Below the pieces are notes generated by a model, which saw only the letters and a list, made by a program, of their open reading frames with translations, had not been told where the DNA came from and did not search any database. From Clostridiales bacterium (lineage in GTDB: Bacteria > Bacillota > Clostridia > Oscillospirales > Acutalibacteraceae), in the NCBI GenBank assembly GCA_018364155.1, contig JAGZMM010000001.1, positions 124,001-188,000 on the forward strand: a stretch of 64,000 nt of DNA, written 5' to 3'. Below, one piece after another: positions 1 through 7,877 of this stretch. Both the position numbers and the translations under genes were made by a program. Positions within the stretch are counted from its first letter, which is position 1, and every line of letters starts with the position of its first letter.

Positions 1-692
1 ATACCACCGAAGGAGCGAAAGAGGCAGTTCAGAGCGCCCGGGAGCAGGGGCTTCATGCAGTGCCAGCGGTGGAGATTTCCGCCTTTCTGCCTTCATTTGG
101 GATCAAGGCCCACATTCTCGGCTACGGGTACCGGACCAGTGACCACATCGAGGCTTTGTGCGCCCCTACCCGGCAAAGGCGCCACCAGAACAGCCTTTGG
201 CAGATCGGGGTGCTGCAGCAGCTCGGCTATACCATTTCGGAGGAATTGGTGCGGCCCTTTGCCCATCGGGTGCTTTATAAACAGCATATCATGGACTACC
301 TGGTAAGGACCGGGCAGGCGGACGAATTGTTTGGAGAAACCTTCCGCCGTCTTTTTGGAAAGGGCGGGCCCTGTTATTCCACCATTGAGTATGTAGACGC
401 GCTCGACGCGGTGCAGGCGATTACGGCCGATGGAGGCCGGGCGGTGCTCGCACATCCGGGCCAGCAGCACAACCTTTTCGCCGTGCCTATGCTGGCGGAG
501 GCGGGCTTAGCCGGGATCGAACTGGACCACCGGTCCAACACAGCGGCGGACCGGGAAGAAATCCACGCCCTGTGCCGGAAATACGGCCTGATCAAAACCG
601 GCGGAAGCGATTTTCACGGCCGCTACAGCCGTCCTGGGTCCGCGCTTGGCGGGCATCTGGCGGACGATTCCAGCCAGGTTTTGTTCAACTAA
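1..692 (+). CDS. PHP-domain metal-dependent phosphoesterase, 3' part (5' end outside window)
   Basis: The reading frame is open from base 3 and ends at TAA 690-692, leaving 229 residues without the start. The visible part begins with the 'G..EA...AR..GL..VPAVEIS' stretch typical of PHP domains of the TrpH/YciV type, which follows the missing N-terminal HxH metal site. Further metal-binding motifs are visible: HPGQQHN near residue 151 and GGSDFHG near residue 201, the classic C-terminal D-x-H of the family. Family members hydrolyse phosphate esters such as 3',5'-bisphosphonucleotides or short RNA/DNA 5' ends. The exact substrate cannot be read here. A very strong terminator begins at its stop codon. 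Confidence 0.85.
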   Translation, partial: TTEGAKEAVQSAREQGLHAVPAVEISAFLPSFGIKAHILGYGYRTSDHIEALCAPTRQRRHQNSLWQIGVLQQLGYTISEELVRPFAHRVLYKQHIMDYLVRTGQADELFGETFRRLFGKGGPCYSTIEYVDALDAVQAITADGGRAVLAHPGQQHNLFAVPMLAEAGLAGIELDHRSNTAADREEIHALCRKYGLIKTGGSDFHGRYSRPGSALGGHLADDSSQVLFN

Positions 693-736
693 AAAGCAGG
701 GGCCAGACCTTTACGTCTGGCCCCTGCTTTTTAGTT
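687..736. terminator. Perfect 22-bp hairpin terminator, bidirectional
   Basis: Arms 687-708 and 715-736 are exact reverse complements around a six-base loop. The outer part of the stem is A-rich on the left and T-rich on the right, so it can terminate in either direction. The stop codon of the PHP gene (690-692) lies inside the left arm. Confidence 0.9.
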
Positions 737-775
737 GAAGCGGTCCTCCGGTTTGCCGGCTCAGATAGGTAAAGA

Positions 776-815
776 AAAAGCCGCAAACGGCAGATTCCTG
801 CTGTCTGTGGCTTTT
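776..815 (-). terminator. Terminator of the lysine-biosynthesis operon
   Basis: On the minus strand the sequence folds as AAAAGCCACAGACAG paired with CTGCCGTTTGCGGCTTTT (small mismatches), followed by T-rich sequence. It sits just downstream of the ACT-protein gene. Confidence 0.75.
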
Positions 816-826
816 CATCCTTCATC

Positions 827-1288
827 TTATTCAAAAATCTTCTCAATCGCAGCTACAATCTGCTGATAGTCCGCCTTGGTGATGAGAAGGGAGATATCTG
901 CTTCCGAAGTGGTGATCAGGCGGATGTCCGCCCCGACACCGGCTGCCGCCTGGAACACCTTCGCCGCCACACCCGATTCGATGCGCATGGCCTCGCCGTA
1001 AACGGAAATCTTCACGTTCGAGCTGCTGACCACGGGCTTTATATCGGGCGTCTGGGTGCGAAACTGGGAAATGAGCGTTAAAAGCCGACCCAAATCCTCG
1101 TCGGACACGGTAAAGGACAACGCGGATTTCCCTCCAAGGGGCGCCGCCTGCGCGATCATATCCACATTGATTTTTTCCTCTGCAATCCGCTCGAAAATGG
1201 AAGCGGTGAACGCAAAATCGGTGGGATTGGTCTCCAGGGTAACCATGGTCACATCTTCGGTAACCGAAATATTCTGAATAATCTTCAT
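827..1288 (-). CDS. ACT-domain protein resembling the regulatory half of aspartate kinase
   Basis: A 153-residue protein made of two ACT-like units (about 1-75 and 80-153) and nothing else. The first starts 'ISVTEDVTMVTLETNP' and continues 'IFERIAEEKINVDMI', which is the arrangement of the C-terminal allosteric region of aspartate kinases. There is no kinase domain. ATG 1288 is preceded by GGAG at an 8-base distance. It is the last gene of the asd-dapA-dapB operon, 12 bases after dapB. By family knowledge ACT pairs bind amino acids such as lysine or threonine. Inference: it may sense lysine or act on a separately encoded aspartate kinase. A free ACT regulator of unrelated role cannot be excluded. 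Confidence 0.8.
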   Translation of the reverse strand: MKIIQNISVTEDVTMVTLETNPTDFAFTASIFERIAEEKINVDMIAQAAPLGGKSALSFTVSDEDLGRLLTLISQFRTQTPDIKPVVSSSNVKISVYGEAMRIESGVAAKVFQAAAGVGADIRLITTSEADISLLITKADYQQIVAAIEKIFE

Positions 1289-1300
1289 CGCAATCGCTCC

Positions 1301-2059
1301 TTACTTGGAAGAAACTAAGTCTCCCATGTTGTAAAGCCCGGGCTGCTGATCACAGAGGAACAGCGCCGCATTGACCGAGCCGGTGGCGAAGATTTCTTTC
1401 GAAAGGGCGGTGTGGGACAGGGTGACGATCTCATCGCGTCCGGCGAAGATCACCTCGTGCTCGCCCACAATGGTGCCGCCGCGGACCGAGTGAATGCCGA
1501 TTTCCGCCTTTTCCCGCTTTTTGCGCTGGGAATGCCGGTCATACACATACCGGGGCTCCTGGGGCATGGTTTCACCCACCGCGTCGGCGAGCATCAGCGC
1601 CGTGCCGCTGGGCGCGTCGATCTTCTGGTTGTGGTGCTTTTCAATGATCTCCACGTCAAAGCCGTCCCCCAGCACTGCGGTGGCTTTTTTGGCGAGCTCC
1701 AAAAGCAGGTTGATCCCTAAGGACATATTGCCCGAATAAAAGACCGGGATGTGCCTGCTCGCTCTTTTGACCTCTTCCACCTGCTCGGGCGAAAGGCCGG
1801 TGGTGGCGATGACCGCCGGCGTCTCGTGTTCGACGGCGTAGGTCAGCAAAGGGGTTAGAGCGGAAGGATGGGAGAAGTCGATGATGACGTTTACTTCGCC
1901 CGGATAGTCAGACGGGGAGGAAAATACGGGAAAATCCGCCAGAGTGGCGGTATTCACATCCACCCCCGCCGCGATCATACAATCCTCCCGCTGGGCCACG
2001 CATTCGGTGATGACCCGGCCCATTTTTCCATTGCAGCCATTAAGTAGAATCCGTTTCAA
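1301..2059 (-). CDS. dapB: 4-hydroxy-tetrahydrodipicolinate reductase
   Basis: NAD(P)H-dependent second committed step of the diaminopimelate/lysine pathway, reducing the DapA product. The product is about 252 residues, normal for DapB. The N-terminal dinucleotide-binding motif reads 'NGCNGKMGR', and the catalytic region reads 'EKHHNQKIDAPSGTA' with the conserved His-His, Lys and substrate-binding SGT. I chose TTG 2059 because the motif normally starts within a few residues of the N-terminus and AGGA lies 12 bases upstream. An in-frame GTG at 2086 would add nine residues but has no ribosome site. It lies between dapA and the ACT gene in one operon. Confidence 0.93.
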   Translation of the reverse strand: MKRILLNGCNGKMGRVITECVAQREDCMIAAGVDVNTATLADFPVFSSPSDYPGEVNVIIDFSHPSALTPLLTYAVEHETPAVIATTGLSPEQVEEVKRASRHIPVFYSGNMSLGINLLLELAKKATAVLGDGFDVEIIEKHHNQKIDAPSGTALMLADAVGETMPQEPRYVYDRHSQRKKREKAEIGIHSVRGGTIVGEHEVIFAGRDEIVTLSHTALSKEIFATGSVNAALFLCDQQPGLYNMGDLVSSK

Positions 2060-2094
2060 TCTAGGTTCACGTCCTATCTGTTGCACTTAGGCGG

Positions 2095-2982
2095 TTAGAT
2101 GAGCTGATACTGGCGCAGCACGCTTGCAAGCTTCTCGTGGGCAGCCTCGCTTAAAGGAACCAAAGGCAGGCGGCAGGAACCGACGGCAAGGCCCATCTGG
2201 TTCATGGCGTCCTTGACCGGGATGGGGCTTACGTCCATAAACAGGGCGCTTACCAGGTCGAAATAGCGAAGCTGCATTTGGGCGGCGGTCTTGAAATCGC
2301 CCTTTAAGCAGGCAGCAGCCATTTCATGGGTTTCCTTGGGCAGGACGTTGGAGAGCACCGAAATGACGCCCTTTCCGCCCAAGCTCATCAGCGGTACGAT
2401 TTGATCGTCATTGCCGGAATAAATGTCCAGGTCGTCCCCGCACAAGGCCATGGTGTGGGCCACGGAAGCAATGTTGCCGTTTGCCTCCTTGGCGGCCACA
2501 ATGTTCGGGTGCTTGGAAAGCGCCTGGTAGGTTTCCGGAAGGATGTTTACCCCTGTACGAGAAGGAACGTTATAGAGGATGATCGGAGTATTCACCCGAT
2601 CGGCCACATAGGTGTAATGTTCAATCAACCCCCGCTGGGAGGTCTTGTTATAATAAGGAGTGACCATCAAAAGAGCGTCCGCACCCGACGCCTCCGCTTC
2701 CTTGGAAAGCTCTAAGGCATAATCGGTGTGGTTGCTGCCGGTTCCGGCGATGACCGGGACTCGGTGGTTTACCTTCTTAACGGTATAATCCACCACCTTG
2801 CAATGCTCCTCATGGTTGAGAACCGGGGATTCGCCGGTGGTGCCGGCGATGATGATGGCGTCGGTGCCTTCGTTAATCTGCCAGTCCAACAGCTCGCCCA
2901 GCTTCTCATAATGGACCGAGCCGTCTTCCCGCATGGGGGTAACGATGGCGACGCCCGCGCCGGTAAAAACAGTCTTCTTCAT
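2095..2982 (-). CDS. dapA: 4-hydroxy-tetrahydrodipicolinate synthase
   Basis: Condenses pyruvate with aspartate semialdehyde, the branch point to lysine and the cell-wall diaminopimelate. It has 295 residues, standard length. Visible catalytic elements are the Schiff-base lysine in 'VAAKEANG' (about Lys165), the catalytic tyrosine in 'LYNVPSRTG' (about Tyr137) and the 'GTTGE' threonines near residue 48. ATG 2982 is preceded by GGAGG at an 8-base distance; a TTG two codons upstream is too close to that site. Its substrate comes from asd, 18 bases upstream. Confidence 0.96.
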   Translation of the reverse strand: MKKTVFTGAGVAIVTPMREDGSVHYEKLGELLDWQINEGTDAIIIAGTTGESPVLNHEEHCKVVDYTVKKVNHRVPVIAGTGSNHTDYALELSKEAEASGADALLMVTPYYNKTSQRGLIEHYTYVADRVNTPIILYNVPSRTGVNILPETYQALSKHPNIVAAKEANGNIASVAHTMALCGDDLDIYSGNDDQIVPLMSLGGKGVISVLSNVLPKETHEMAAACLKGDFKTAAQMQLRYFDLVSALFMDVSPIPVKDAMNQMGLAVGSCRLPLVPLSEAAHEKLASVLRQYQLI

Positions 2983-3000
2983 AGCCAAAGCCTCCTAAAA

Positions 3001-4086
3001 TCAGTCGAGATACCCCTCGGCGCAGAGAAGCTCCGCCATTAAGACGGCGCCGCCTGCCGCGCCGCGCAGGGTATTGTGGGACAGGCAGACGAACTTGATG
3101 TCATACTGGGTATCGGGACGCAGACGGCCGATGGACACGGCCATGCCGTGCTCCAGCTCCCGGTCGAGACGAGACTGGGGCCGGTCGTTTTCTCTGAAGT
3201 AGTGTAAAAACTGCTTGGGGGCGCTGGGAAGCTCTAACTCCTGGGGACGGCCCTTGTAGCTTTCCCACCGGGCGATGATCTCGTCAAGGGGGATTTTCTT
3301 TTCAAAGGAAGCGAACACCGCCGCAGTATGCCCGTCGGACACGGGGACGCGCAGGCACTGGGAGGTGATGGACGGGGTGGACGCGTTGACGATCTTGCCG
3401 TCTTCGAGAGTACCCCAGATCTTCATGGGCTCCTGCTCGGACTTTTCTTCCTCGCCGCCGATGTAAGGAATCACGTTATCGAGCATTTCCGGCCAAGTTT
3501 CAAAGGTCTTGCCGGCGCCGGAAATAGCCTGGTAGGTACAGGCGAGCACTTTGGTGACGCCCAAATCCATCAGCGGATGGATGGCGGGGACATAGCTTTG
3601 CAGCGAGCAGTTGGACTTGACCGCGATAAAGCCGCGCTTCGTGCCCAGACGCTTTCTCTGTGCCTCGATGACCGCCGCGTGTCCGGGGTTGATCTCCGGC
3701 ACGATCATGGGAACGTCGGGAGTGGAGCGGTTTGCCGAGTTGTTGGAAATGACCGGGCATTCCGCCTTGGCATAGGCTTCCTCCAGCGCACGGATTTCGT
3801 CTTTCTTCATATCTACCGCGCAGAACACAAAGTCCACCTGCGAGGCAATTTCCTGAATATCCGCGGTGGCGTCCTTGATGATCATGTCCGCCATAGCCGC
3901 TGGCATCGGGGTTTTCATCGCCCAGCGCTTGCCCACCGCTTCCCGGTAGGTCTTGCCCGCAGAGCGGGGACTTGCCGCCAATACCTTGACGGTAAACCAC
4001 GGATGGTTTTCCAGCAGTGTTGCAAACCGCTGGCCCACCATACCTGTCGCGCCGATGATACCCACGTTAAAGTGTTTTACATTCAT
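3001..4086 (-). CDS. asd: Aspartate-semialdehyde dehydrogenase
   Basis: Reduces aspartyl phosphate to aspartate semialdehyde with NADPH. The 361-residue protein has the N-terminal 'GIIGATGMVGQR' nucleotide loop and the catalytic cysteine in 'KSNCSLQS'; its length and the cysteine context resemble the archaeal/fungal-type branch rather than the short E. coli type. ATG 4086 has GGAG seven bases upstream; the frame is open for 20 more codons without a ribosome site. It is the first gene of the operon and is preceded by a lysine riboswitch. The semialdehyde is also the co-substrate of the carboxyspermidine dehydrogenase encoded at 12245-13444. Confidence 0.95.
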   Translation of the reverse strand: MNVKHFNVGIIGATGMVGQRFATLLENHPWFTVKVLAASPRSAGKTYREAVGKRWAMKTPMPAAMADMIIKDATADIQEIASQVDFVFCAVDMKKDEIRALEEAYAKAECPVISNNSANRSTPDVPMIVPEINPGHAAVIEAQRKRLGTKRGFIAVKSNCSLQSYVPAIHPLMDLGVTKVLACTYQAISGAGKTFETWPEMLDNVIPYIGGEEEKSEQEPMKIWGTLEDGKIVNASTPSITSQCLRVPVSDGHTAAVFASFEKKIPLDEIIARWESYKGRPQELELPSAPKQFLHYFRENDRPQSRLDRELEHGMAVSIGRLRPDTQYDIKFVCLSHNTLRGAAGGAVLMAELLCAEGYLD

Positions 4087-4212
4087 GGTAAAGCTCCATT
4101 TCTCCAGCGAGGAAAGAATGAAATTGAGAGAAAGAATCGCCGCCATGCCGCTGGTCGTGGCGGGGCGCTTTTGCCGAACATAGAGACGGCCGCCGGCTTT
4201 TTTGCCTCAGGT

Positions 4213-4240
4213 AACAAAAAAACCGGTTGTCAACCGGTCA
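4213..4240 (-). terminator. Riboswitch-controlled terminator upstream of asd
   Basis: Minus strand GACCGGTTG-A-CAACCGGT followed by seven T residues, between the lysine aptamer and asd. It is the expected expression platform: lysine binding should favour termination. Confidence 0.85.
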
Positions 4241-4298
4241 TCCATGCAATATAATAAGGAGTATTGACGCGTCAGCTTTTTTGTAAAGCCCCGCGCGC

Positions 4299-4460
4299 GA
4301 ATAGCTCTCCATCATGAAGCACGATGACAATCGCAGGACTGTTCGTCATACGACCAGGGAGGGGCTTGCACACCCGGACCCTTCGGCGCGTTCCCCTTTC
4401 CCGCGCCGTCCCAGGCTTGCGGCCTCGGACGCGGTACTGATGAATTGCGCTCCTCTATTC
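4299..4460 (-). promoter_or_regulatory. Lysine riboswitch (L-box)
   Basis: On the minus strand the leader carries the conserved L-box pieces in order: GAATAGAGGAGCGCAATTC at the 5' end, GGAAAGGGGAACGCGCCGAAGG, then ACAGTCCTG, and TGGAGAGCTATTC at the 3' end. GAATAG (4455-4460) and CTATTC (4299-4304) form the P1 stem. A terminator follows at 4213-4240 and asd at 4086. Family knowledge: the L-box lowers expression of lysine biosynthesis or transport genes when lysine is abundant. Confidence 0.93.
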
Positions 4461-4484
4461 AGCAAAAACAGATTCAATTGCTCT

Positions 4485-4516
4485 ATTATATTAGCATTGT
4501 AGGGGAAACGTGTCAA
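4485..4516 (-). promoter_or_regulatory. Promoter of the asd-dapA-dapB operon
   Basis: Minus-strand TTGACA (4511-4516) with TAATAT at 17 bases or TATAAT (4485-4490) at 20 bases, just upstream of the riboswitch. Confidence 0.7.
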
Positions 4517-4656
4517 ATAAATTTTGCGTGAATCTCCTGTATTTCCTGGATTTTCTCGGCTTTTTTCGTCCCTTCGCTATGGGACGGGGGAAAAGCCGGG
4601 ATTTTTCACGTCACACCCTACCCGAATGCCTGTGTCGAAAGGAACGAAACACAACG

Positions 4657-5682
4657 ATGAAAAAAAGCGATTTTTATTATGACCTCCCCGAAGAACGCAT
4701 CGCCCAGCATCCTTTGGAGCAGCGGGACCATTCCCGGCTTCTGGTGCTTTCCAGAGAGACCGGCAAAATCGAGCACCGGCATTTTTATGATATCCTTGAC
4801 TTTCTCAACCCCGGAGACTGCCTGATTTTAAACGATTCGAAGGTGCTGCCCGCGCGGCTTTACGGGGAACGGGAGGATACCGGTTCGGTGGTAGAGTTTC
4901 TGCTTCTCAATCAGAGAAGTGCGGATACTTGGGAGACCTTATGCGGCCCTGGCAAAAAAGCGAGACCGGGGCACACCTTCACCTTCAGTGGCGGAAAGCT
5001 CAAAGCGCAGGTCCTTGAGGTGCTCGACGGAGGAAACCGGCTGGTGAAGTTTTTCTTTGAAGGCTCTTTCTTTTCCTGCATCGAAGAAATCGGTGAAATG
5101 CCGCTACCCCACTACATCACTGAGCGTCTGGAAGATAAGGACCGTTATCAGACCATTTACGCCAAGGACCCGGGTTCGGCCGCGGCGCCCACGGCGGGAC
5201 TTCATTTTACCGAAGAACTGCTTGAACGTATCCGGCAAAAAGGGGTAGGCGTCGGATTTGTAACCCTGCATGTAGGGCTCGGGACCTTCCGTCCAGTCAA
5301 GGAGGAAGAAATCACCGACCATAAGATGCATGCAGAGCATTATTCCCTCAGCGAAGAGACGGCCGCGCTCATCAACCGCACGAAGGAACAGGGCGGCCGG
5401 GTTATCAGTGTGGGCACCACCTCCTGCCGGACGCTGGAAAGCGTGGCGCAGAAGGAAGGATGCATAAAGGCCTCGGAGGGCTGGACGGATATTTTTATTT
5501 ACCCGGGATATTCGTTTCAAGTGCTCGACGGCCTGCTCACCAACTTCCACCTTCCGGAAAGCACCTTGATTATGCTGGTGTCCGCCTTTGCGGGGTATGA
5601 GCACACCATGCATGCCTATCGGGTAGCGGTGGAGGAACAATACCGGTTTTATAGCTTCGGCGACGCGATGCTCATTGTATGA
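4657..5682 (+). CDS. queA: S-adenosylmethionine:tRNA ribosyltransferase-isomerase
   Basis: Transfers the ribosyl part of SAM to preQ1-modified tRNA to make epoxyqueuosine. The 341-residue product starts 'KKSDFYYDLPEERIAQ', matching the family N-terminus, and contains 'LNDSKVLPARL', 'PTAGLHFT', 'THVGLGTFRPV'-like 'LHVGLGTFRPV' and 'SVGTTSCRTLES', all QueA signatures. ATG 4657 is used because the family starts here; the open frame continues upstream to 4510 but with no homologous sequence. The ribosome site AAAGGA is 13 bases away, rather far. It stands alone, divergent from asd. Confidence 0.95.
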   Translation: MKKSDFYYDLPEERIAQHPLEQRDHSRLLVLSRETGKIEHRHFYDILDFLNPGDCLILNDSKVLPARLYGEREDTGSVVEFLLLNQRSADTWETLCGPGKKARPGHTFTFSGGKLKAQVLEVLDGGNRLVKFFFEGSFFSCIEEIGEMPLPHYITERLEDKDRYQTIYAKDPGSAAAPTAGLHFTEELLERIRQKGVGVGFVTLHVGLGTFRPVKEEEITDHKMHAEHYSLSEETAALINRTKEQGGRVISVGTTSCRTLESVAQKEGCIKASEGWTDIFIYPGYSFQVLDGLLTNFHLPESTLIMLVSAFAGYEHTMHAYRVAVEEQYRFYSFGDAMLIV

Positions 5683-5698
5683 ATAACGATCGCTCGAA

Positions 5699-5733
5699 AA
5701 TCAAAACCACCAGTTTAACTGGTGGTTTTGATT
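5699..5733. terminator. Palindromic terminator after queA
   Basis: Seventeen-base arms 5699-5715 and 5717-5733 are exact complements, A-rich on the left and T-rich on the right. Confidence 0.85.
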
Positions 5734-5750
5734 TGATCTTCACCCTAAGA

Positions 5751-5780
5751 AAACCACGCCTCAATTGTGAAGCGTGGTTG
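5751..5780 (-). terminator. Terminator of the lipoprotein gene
   Basis: AACCACGC and GCGTGGTT arms surround a short loop. On the minus strand a T-rich stretch follows, matching the end of the gene at 5801. Confidence 0.7.
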
Positions 5781-5800
5781 TTAAAATATCCTGTGAGTGG

Positions 5801-6832
5801 TTAAATGTTAAACAAAATCATTTCCGAATCTAGGACAGTATCCCATGTATCGTCATCGTAGATATGGAAGCGTAATTCAATGTTTTCGATTTGGTCAATT
5901 CCGTTTTCTTCTAAATCACTGGGGAAAATGGAAATTTCGTCATTTGCAATTTTCCCTACAGCCACATCGCATGAAAAAATCCCATCTATCATAATACCGT
6001 TTACGGACATATCTCTCTGCTGAACTGTAATAGGCGTTTCGGTATTATTTTCAATTCTAAGCTTAATATTTGACCGAAACATATCTTCTTCCAGGCCTAT
6101 GTATGTAATCTTAATTCCGTTTTGATCTAATAGCACTTGTTCGGCTGGCTGAGGTGGTTCTTGGGAGATAGGTGCTTCGCTCGAAGACGCTTTGGAAGCG
6201 GAATATGATGAAACTGAGGTAGAAGAATTAAAGTCAGGTATAGGCATTATGGTAAACGTAAATTTATAAGTCTCATCAATGGACAAGCCATAAAAAACAC
6301 CATGTTTTGTAGTATTTGTATCCATACCCGCATACCATGAATCAACATCTATAAACTTCAATTCTTCCAATATATTTCTTCTGCTTTCAGAATCAAGACT
6401 TGGATCTACTGTTAAAAACATATTCGCAAGATTTTCTCCAAACGAAGCCGAATCTCCTCCACCTAGAAGATTGGTAGAGGCTATAAGGAATTTAACCAGT
6501 TTTGTTTTCGGGTCCGCCAACGCGGAAATGCTGCTTTCATCCTCATACTCGTATGTATAAAAAATATCAATATCGTTTTCAGCTTGCGCCCAATCTTCAA
6601 TTTTTTGCTCAGATTTGTCTGTTAAATTGTTGAAGTTGTACTTGAATTCCTCTGCGGTAAAATTAAAAGCTTTTTCTCCAGTCTCTAAATCTACAAACCG
6701 TTCCTTTGTTTCTTCCTGTATTGTACCTATCGATTCAACGCTCGAAGAACTGGCCGCTTTCCGTGGCATACATCCCGCCAAGCAGCCGCATGCCAGAACC
6801 AAAGCCAACAACACCGCACATACCCTTTTCAT
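5801..6832 (-). CDS. Lipoprotein of unknown function
   Basis: A 343-residue predicted lipoprotein: Lys-Arg, a hydrophobic stretch, and the lipobox LAGC with Cys21. A Ser-rich linker ('SSSSVES') follows; a second Ser/Pro linker near residue 205 separates an N-terminal domain from a C-terminal beta-rich domain (about 235-343; 'NGIKITYIGLEED...IKLRIENNTETPITVQ') that resembles DUF-type lipoprotein domains in which a backbone amide-rich sandwich follows a linker. ATG 6832 has AGGAGGGG five bases upstream. Base composition is clearly more AT-rich than the flanking genes, and a broken phage gene lies directly upstream, which suggests acquisition. No function is recognised. Confidence 0.75.
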   Translation of the reverse strand: MKRVCAVLLALVLACGCLAGCMPRKAASSSSVESIGTIQEETKERFVDLETGEKAFNFTAEEFKYNFNNLTDKSEQKIEDWAQAENDIDIFYTYEYEDESSISALADPKTKLVKFLIASTNLLGGGDSASFGENLANMFLTVDPSLDSESRRNILEELKFIDVDSWYAGMDTNTTKHGVFYGLSIDETYKFTFTIMPIPDFNSSTSVSSYSASKASSSEAPISQEPPQPAEQVLLDQNGIKITYIGLEEDMFRSNIKLRIENNTETPITVQQRDMSVNGIMIDGIFSCDVAVGKIANDEISIFPSDLEENGIDQIENIELRFHIYDDDTWDTVLDSEMILFNI

Positions 6833-6916
6833 GAAAACCCCTCCTAAATATGATAGTCCTCGACAAAATACTACCACAATCTACCTTAATTTACAATATG
6901 CATATATACTTCCAAA

Positions 6917-7258
6917 TCACAAAAGTTTACTGACATCTCCGCCGTTTAACAGAGCTTCCTCAATGGCGGACAGCTTCTCGTGCTCTGACCGGAGAGGGGG
7001 ATGGCAATTTGTTTCTTCATCTTGCAATAAAACTGCTTTTGTTCCTTTGACATCTGCGTGGATATCTCCATGGACCGATAGCCTATGATCTTGATAATAC
7101 GGTTTCGGATTTTATCCCCTGGAACATGGCTTTGAACTTCCACCAGCGGAGGGGACCTACATCCTGCATATCCACACCGTACTGGTCCAGGAATGCTGCG
7201 TAGATGTATTCGTCATCCACATGAAATGCGACCAACGATTGGCCTTTTGATACAGTGG
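6917..7258 (-). pseudogene. Broken phage tail-region Gp15-family gene (3' part)
   Basis: Reading the minus strand through two frameshifts gives three pieces in order: 'DDEYIYAAFLDQYGVDMQD...RWWKFKAMFQG', then 'IIKIIGYRSMEISTQMSKEQ...FYCKMKKQIAIPL', then 'EKLSAIEEALLNGGDVSKLL' and a stop. This is the order of the C-terminal half of bacteriophage Gp15 proteins (Pfam Phage_Gp15). The shifts lie near 7110 and near 6980, and a stop lies just upstream of the recognisable part, so the gene is not functional. No other phage genes are visible nearby. Confidence 0.82.
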
Positions 7259-7423
7259 TGCTAGATGTTTCAATGTTCTAATGCAAGGTGCGAAGAGGAC
7301 GGCAGCATTCGGTTCGATTGCGCTTTGCACAGCTCTTTTCCGAGAGGACAAGGAATGAAACCATACGTTTCCATCTGCAAATAGACCAAATCTGCAAATT
7401 CAAAGAAAATAAGACAATAACCC

Positions 7424-7452
7424 TTGCAATTTTTGAGACAATCCGCTATAAT
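7424..7452 (+). promoter_or_regulatory. Strong sigma-A promoter upstream of the speD leader
   Basis: TTGCAA (7424-7429), 17-base spacer, perfect TATAAT (7447-7452). Predicted start near 7459. Confidence 0.8.
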
Positions 7453-7458
7453 AAAAAC

Positions 7459-7837
7459 CACGAATGGGAATGTAGAGAAAACAGAGCCATTCCAGCAAAG
7501 ATTTTTTGACCATCCTGGTGCATACTAGGATTAAGGCCATGCGGACAGCCGGGTCAAATGCCGATTGGCAACTTTCGTTGCCTTATTGATTAAGCGTAAC
7601 GCTCAATTTTATAAGTTGGTTACTTAAAACCGTGTGCAGACCTTGCACATCACACTTGTGAAACAATCAATAAGAGCAGTAAAAGCAAATTCTTGCTATA
7701 TAGACTCTGATTCTACATGTTCCGTTTGAAAAATAGGGCGGCAGTGTCTGGCTGTACCGTTTTTTAAAACCGTATCAATGAGAAAATTGTTTCGCAAGTG
7801 GTGCGAGATCTCGGATCTTGTTATCACTTGCTTTTTT
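7459..7837 (+). ncRNA. Unclassified structured RNA, about 380 nt, upstream of speD
   Basis: The stretch between the promoter at 7424-7452 and the terminator ending at 7837 has no credible protein frame but many complementary segments. GGAATG/CATTCC pairs 7467-7472 with 7488-7493. TTTGACC/GGTCAAA pairs 7505-7511 with 7552-7558 and encloses ATCCT/AGGAT. GGCAAC-TTTC-GTTGCC lies at 7567-7582. A ten-base helix CTTATTGATT/AATCAATAAG (7582-7591 with 7665-7674) encloses four small hairpins. I do not recognise it as RNase P, tmRNA, SRP, 6S or a known riboswitch class. It could be a cis-acting leader of the polyamine operon or a free small RNA. Confidence 0.6.
7794..7837 (+). terminator. Intrinsic terminator upstream of speD
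   Basis: Outer stem GCAAGTG (7794-7800) with CACTTGC (7825-7831), inner stem CGAGATC with GATCTTG, then six T residues. It ends 40 bases before the speD start. Confidence 0.88.
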
Positions 7838-7877
7838 CTGCCCAAAAACAGGGTGCATCGGAAAGGTGGAGCCAGCC

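Noticed and set aside
4510..4656. Upstream extension of queA by 49 codons, and a hairpin near 4559-4598 as a preQ1 riboswitch
   Set aside because: The extension has no homology to QueA N-termini and overlaps the divergent asd promoter. The hairpin GGCTTTT/GAAAAGCC lacks the preQ1 aptamer features.
7459..7837. RNase P RNA, tmRNA, SRP RNA or 6S RNA for the speD leader
   Set aside because: None of the conserved core sequences (for example GAGGAAAGTCC of RNase P, or the tRNA-like ends of tmRNA) are present.
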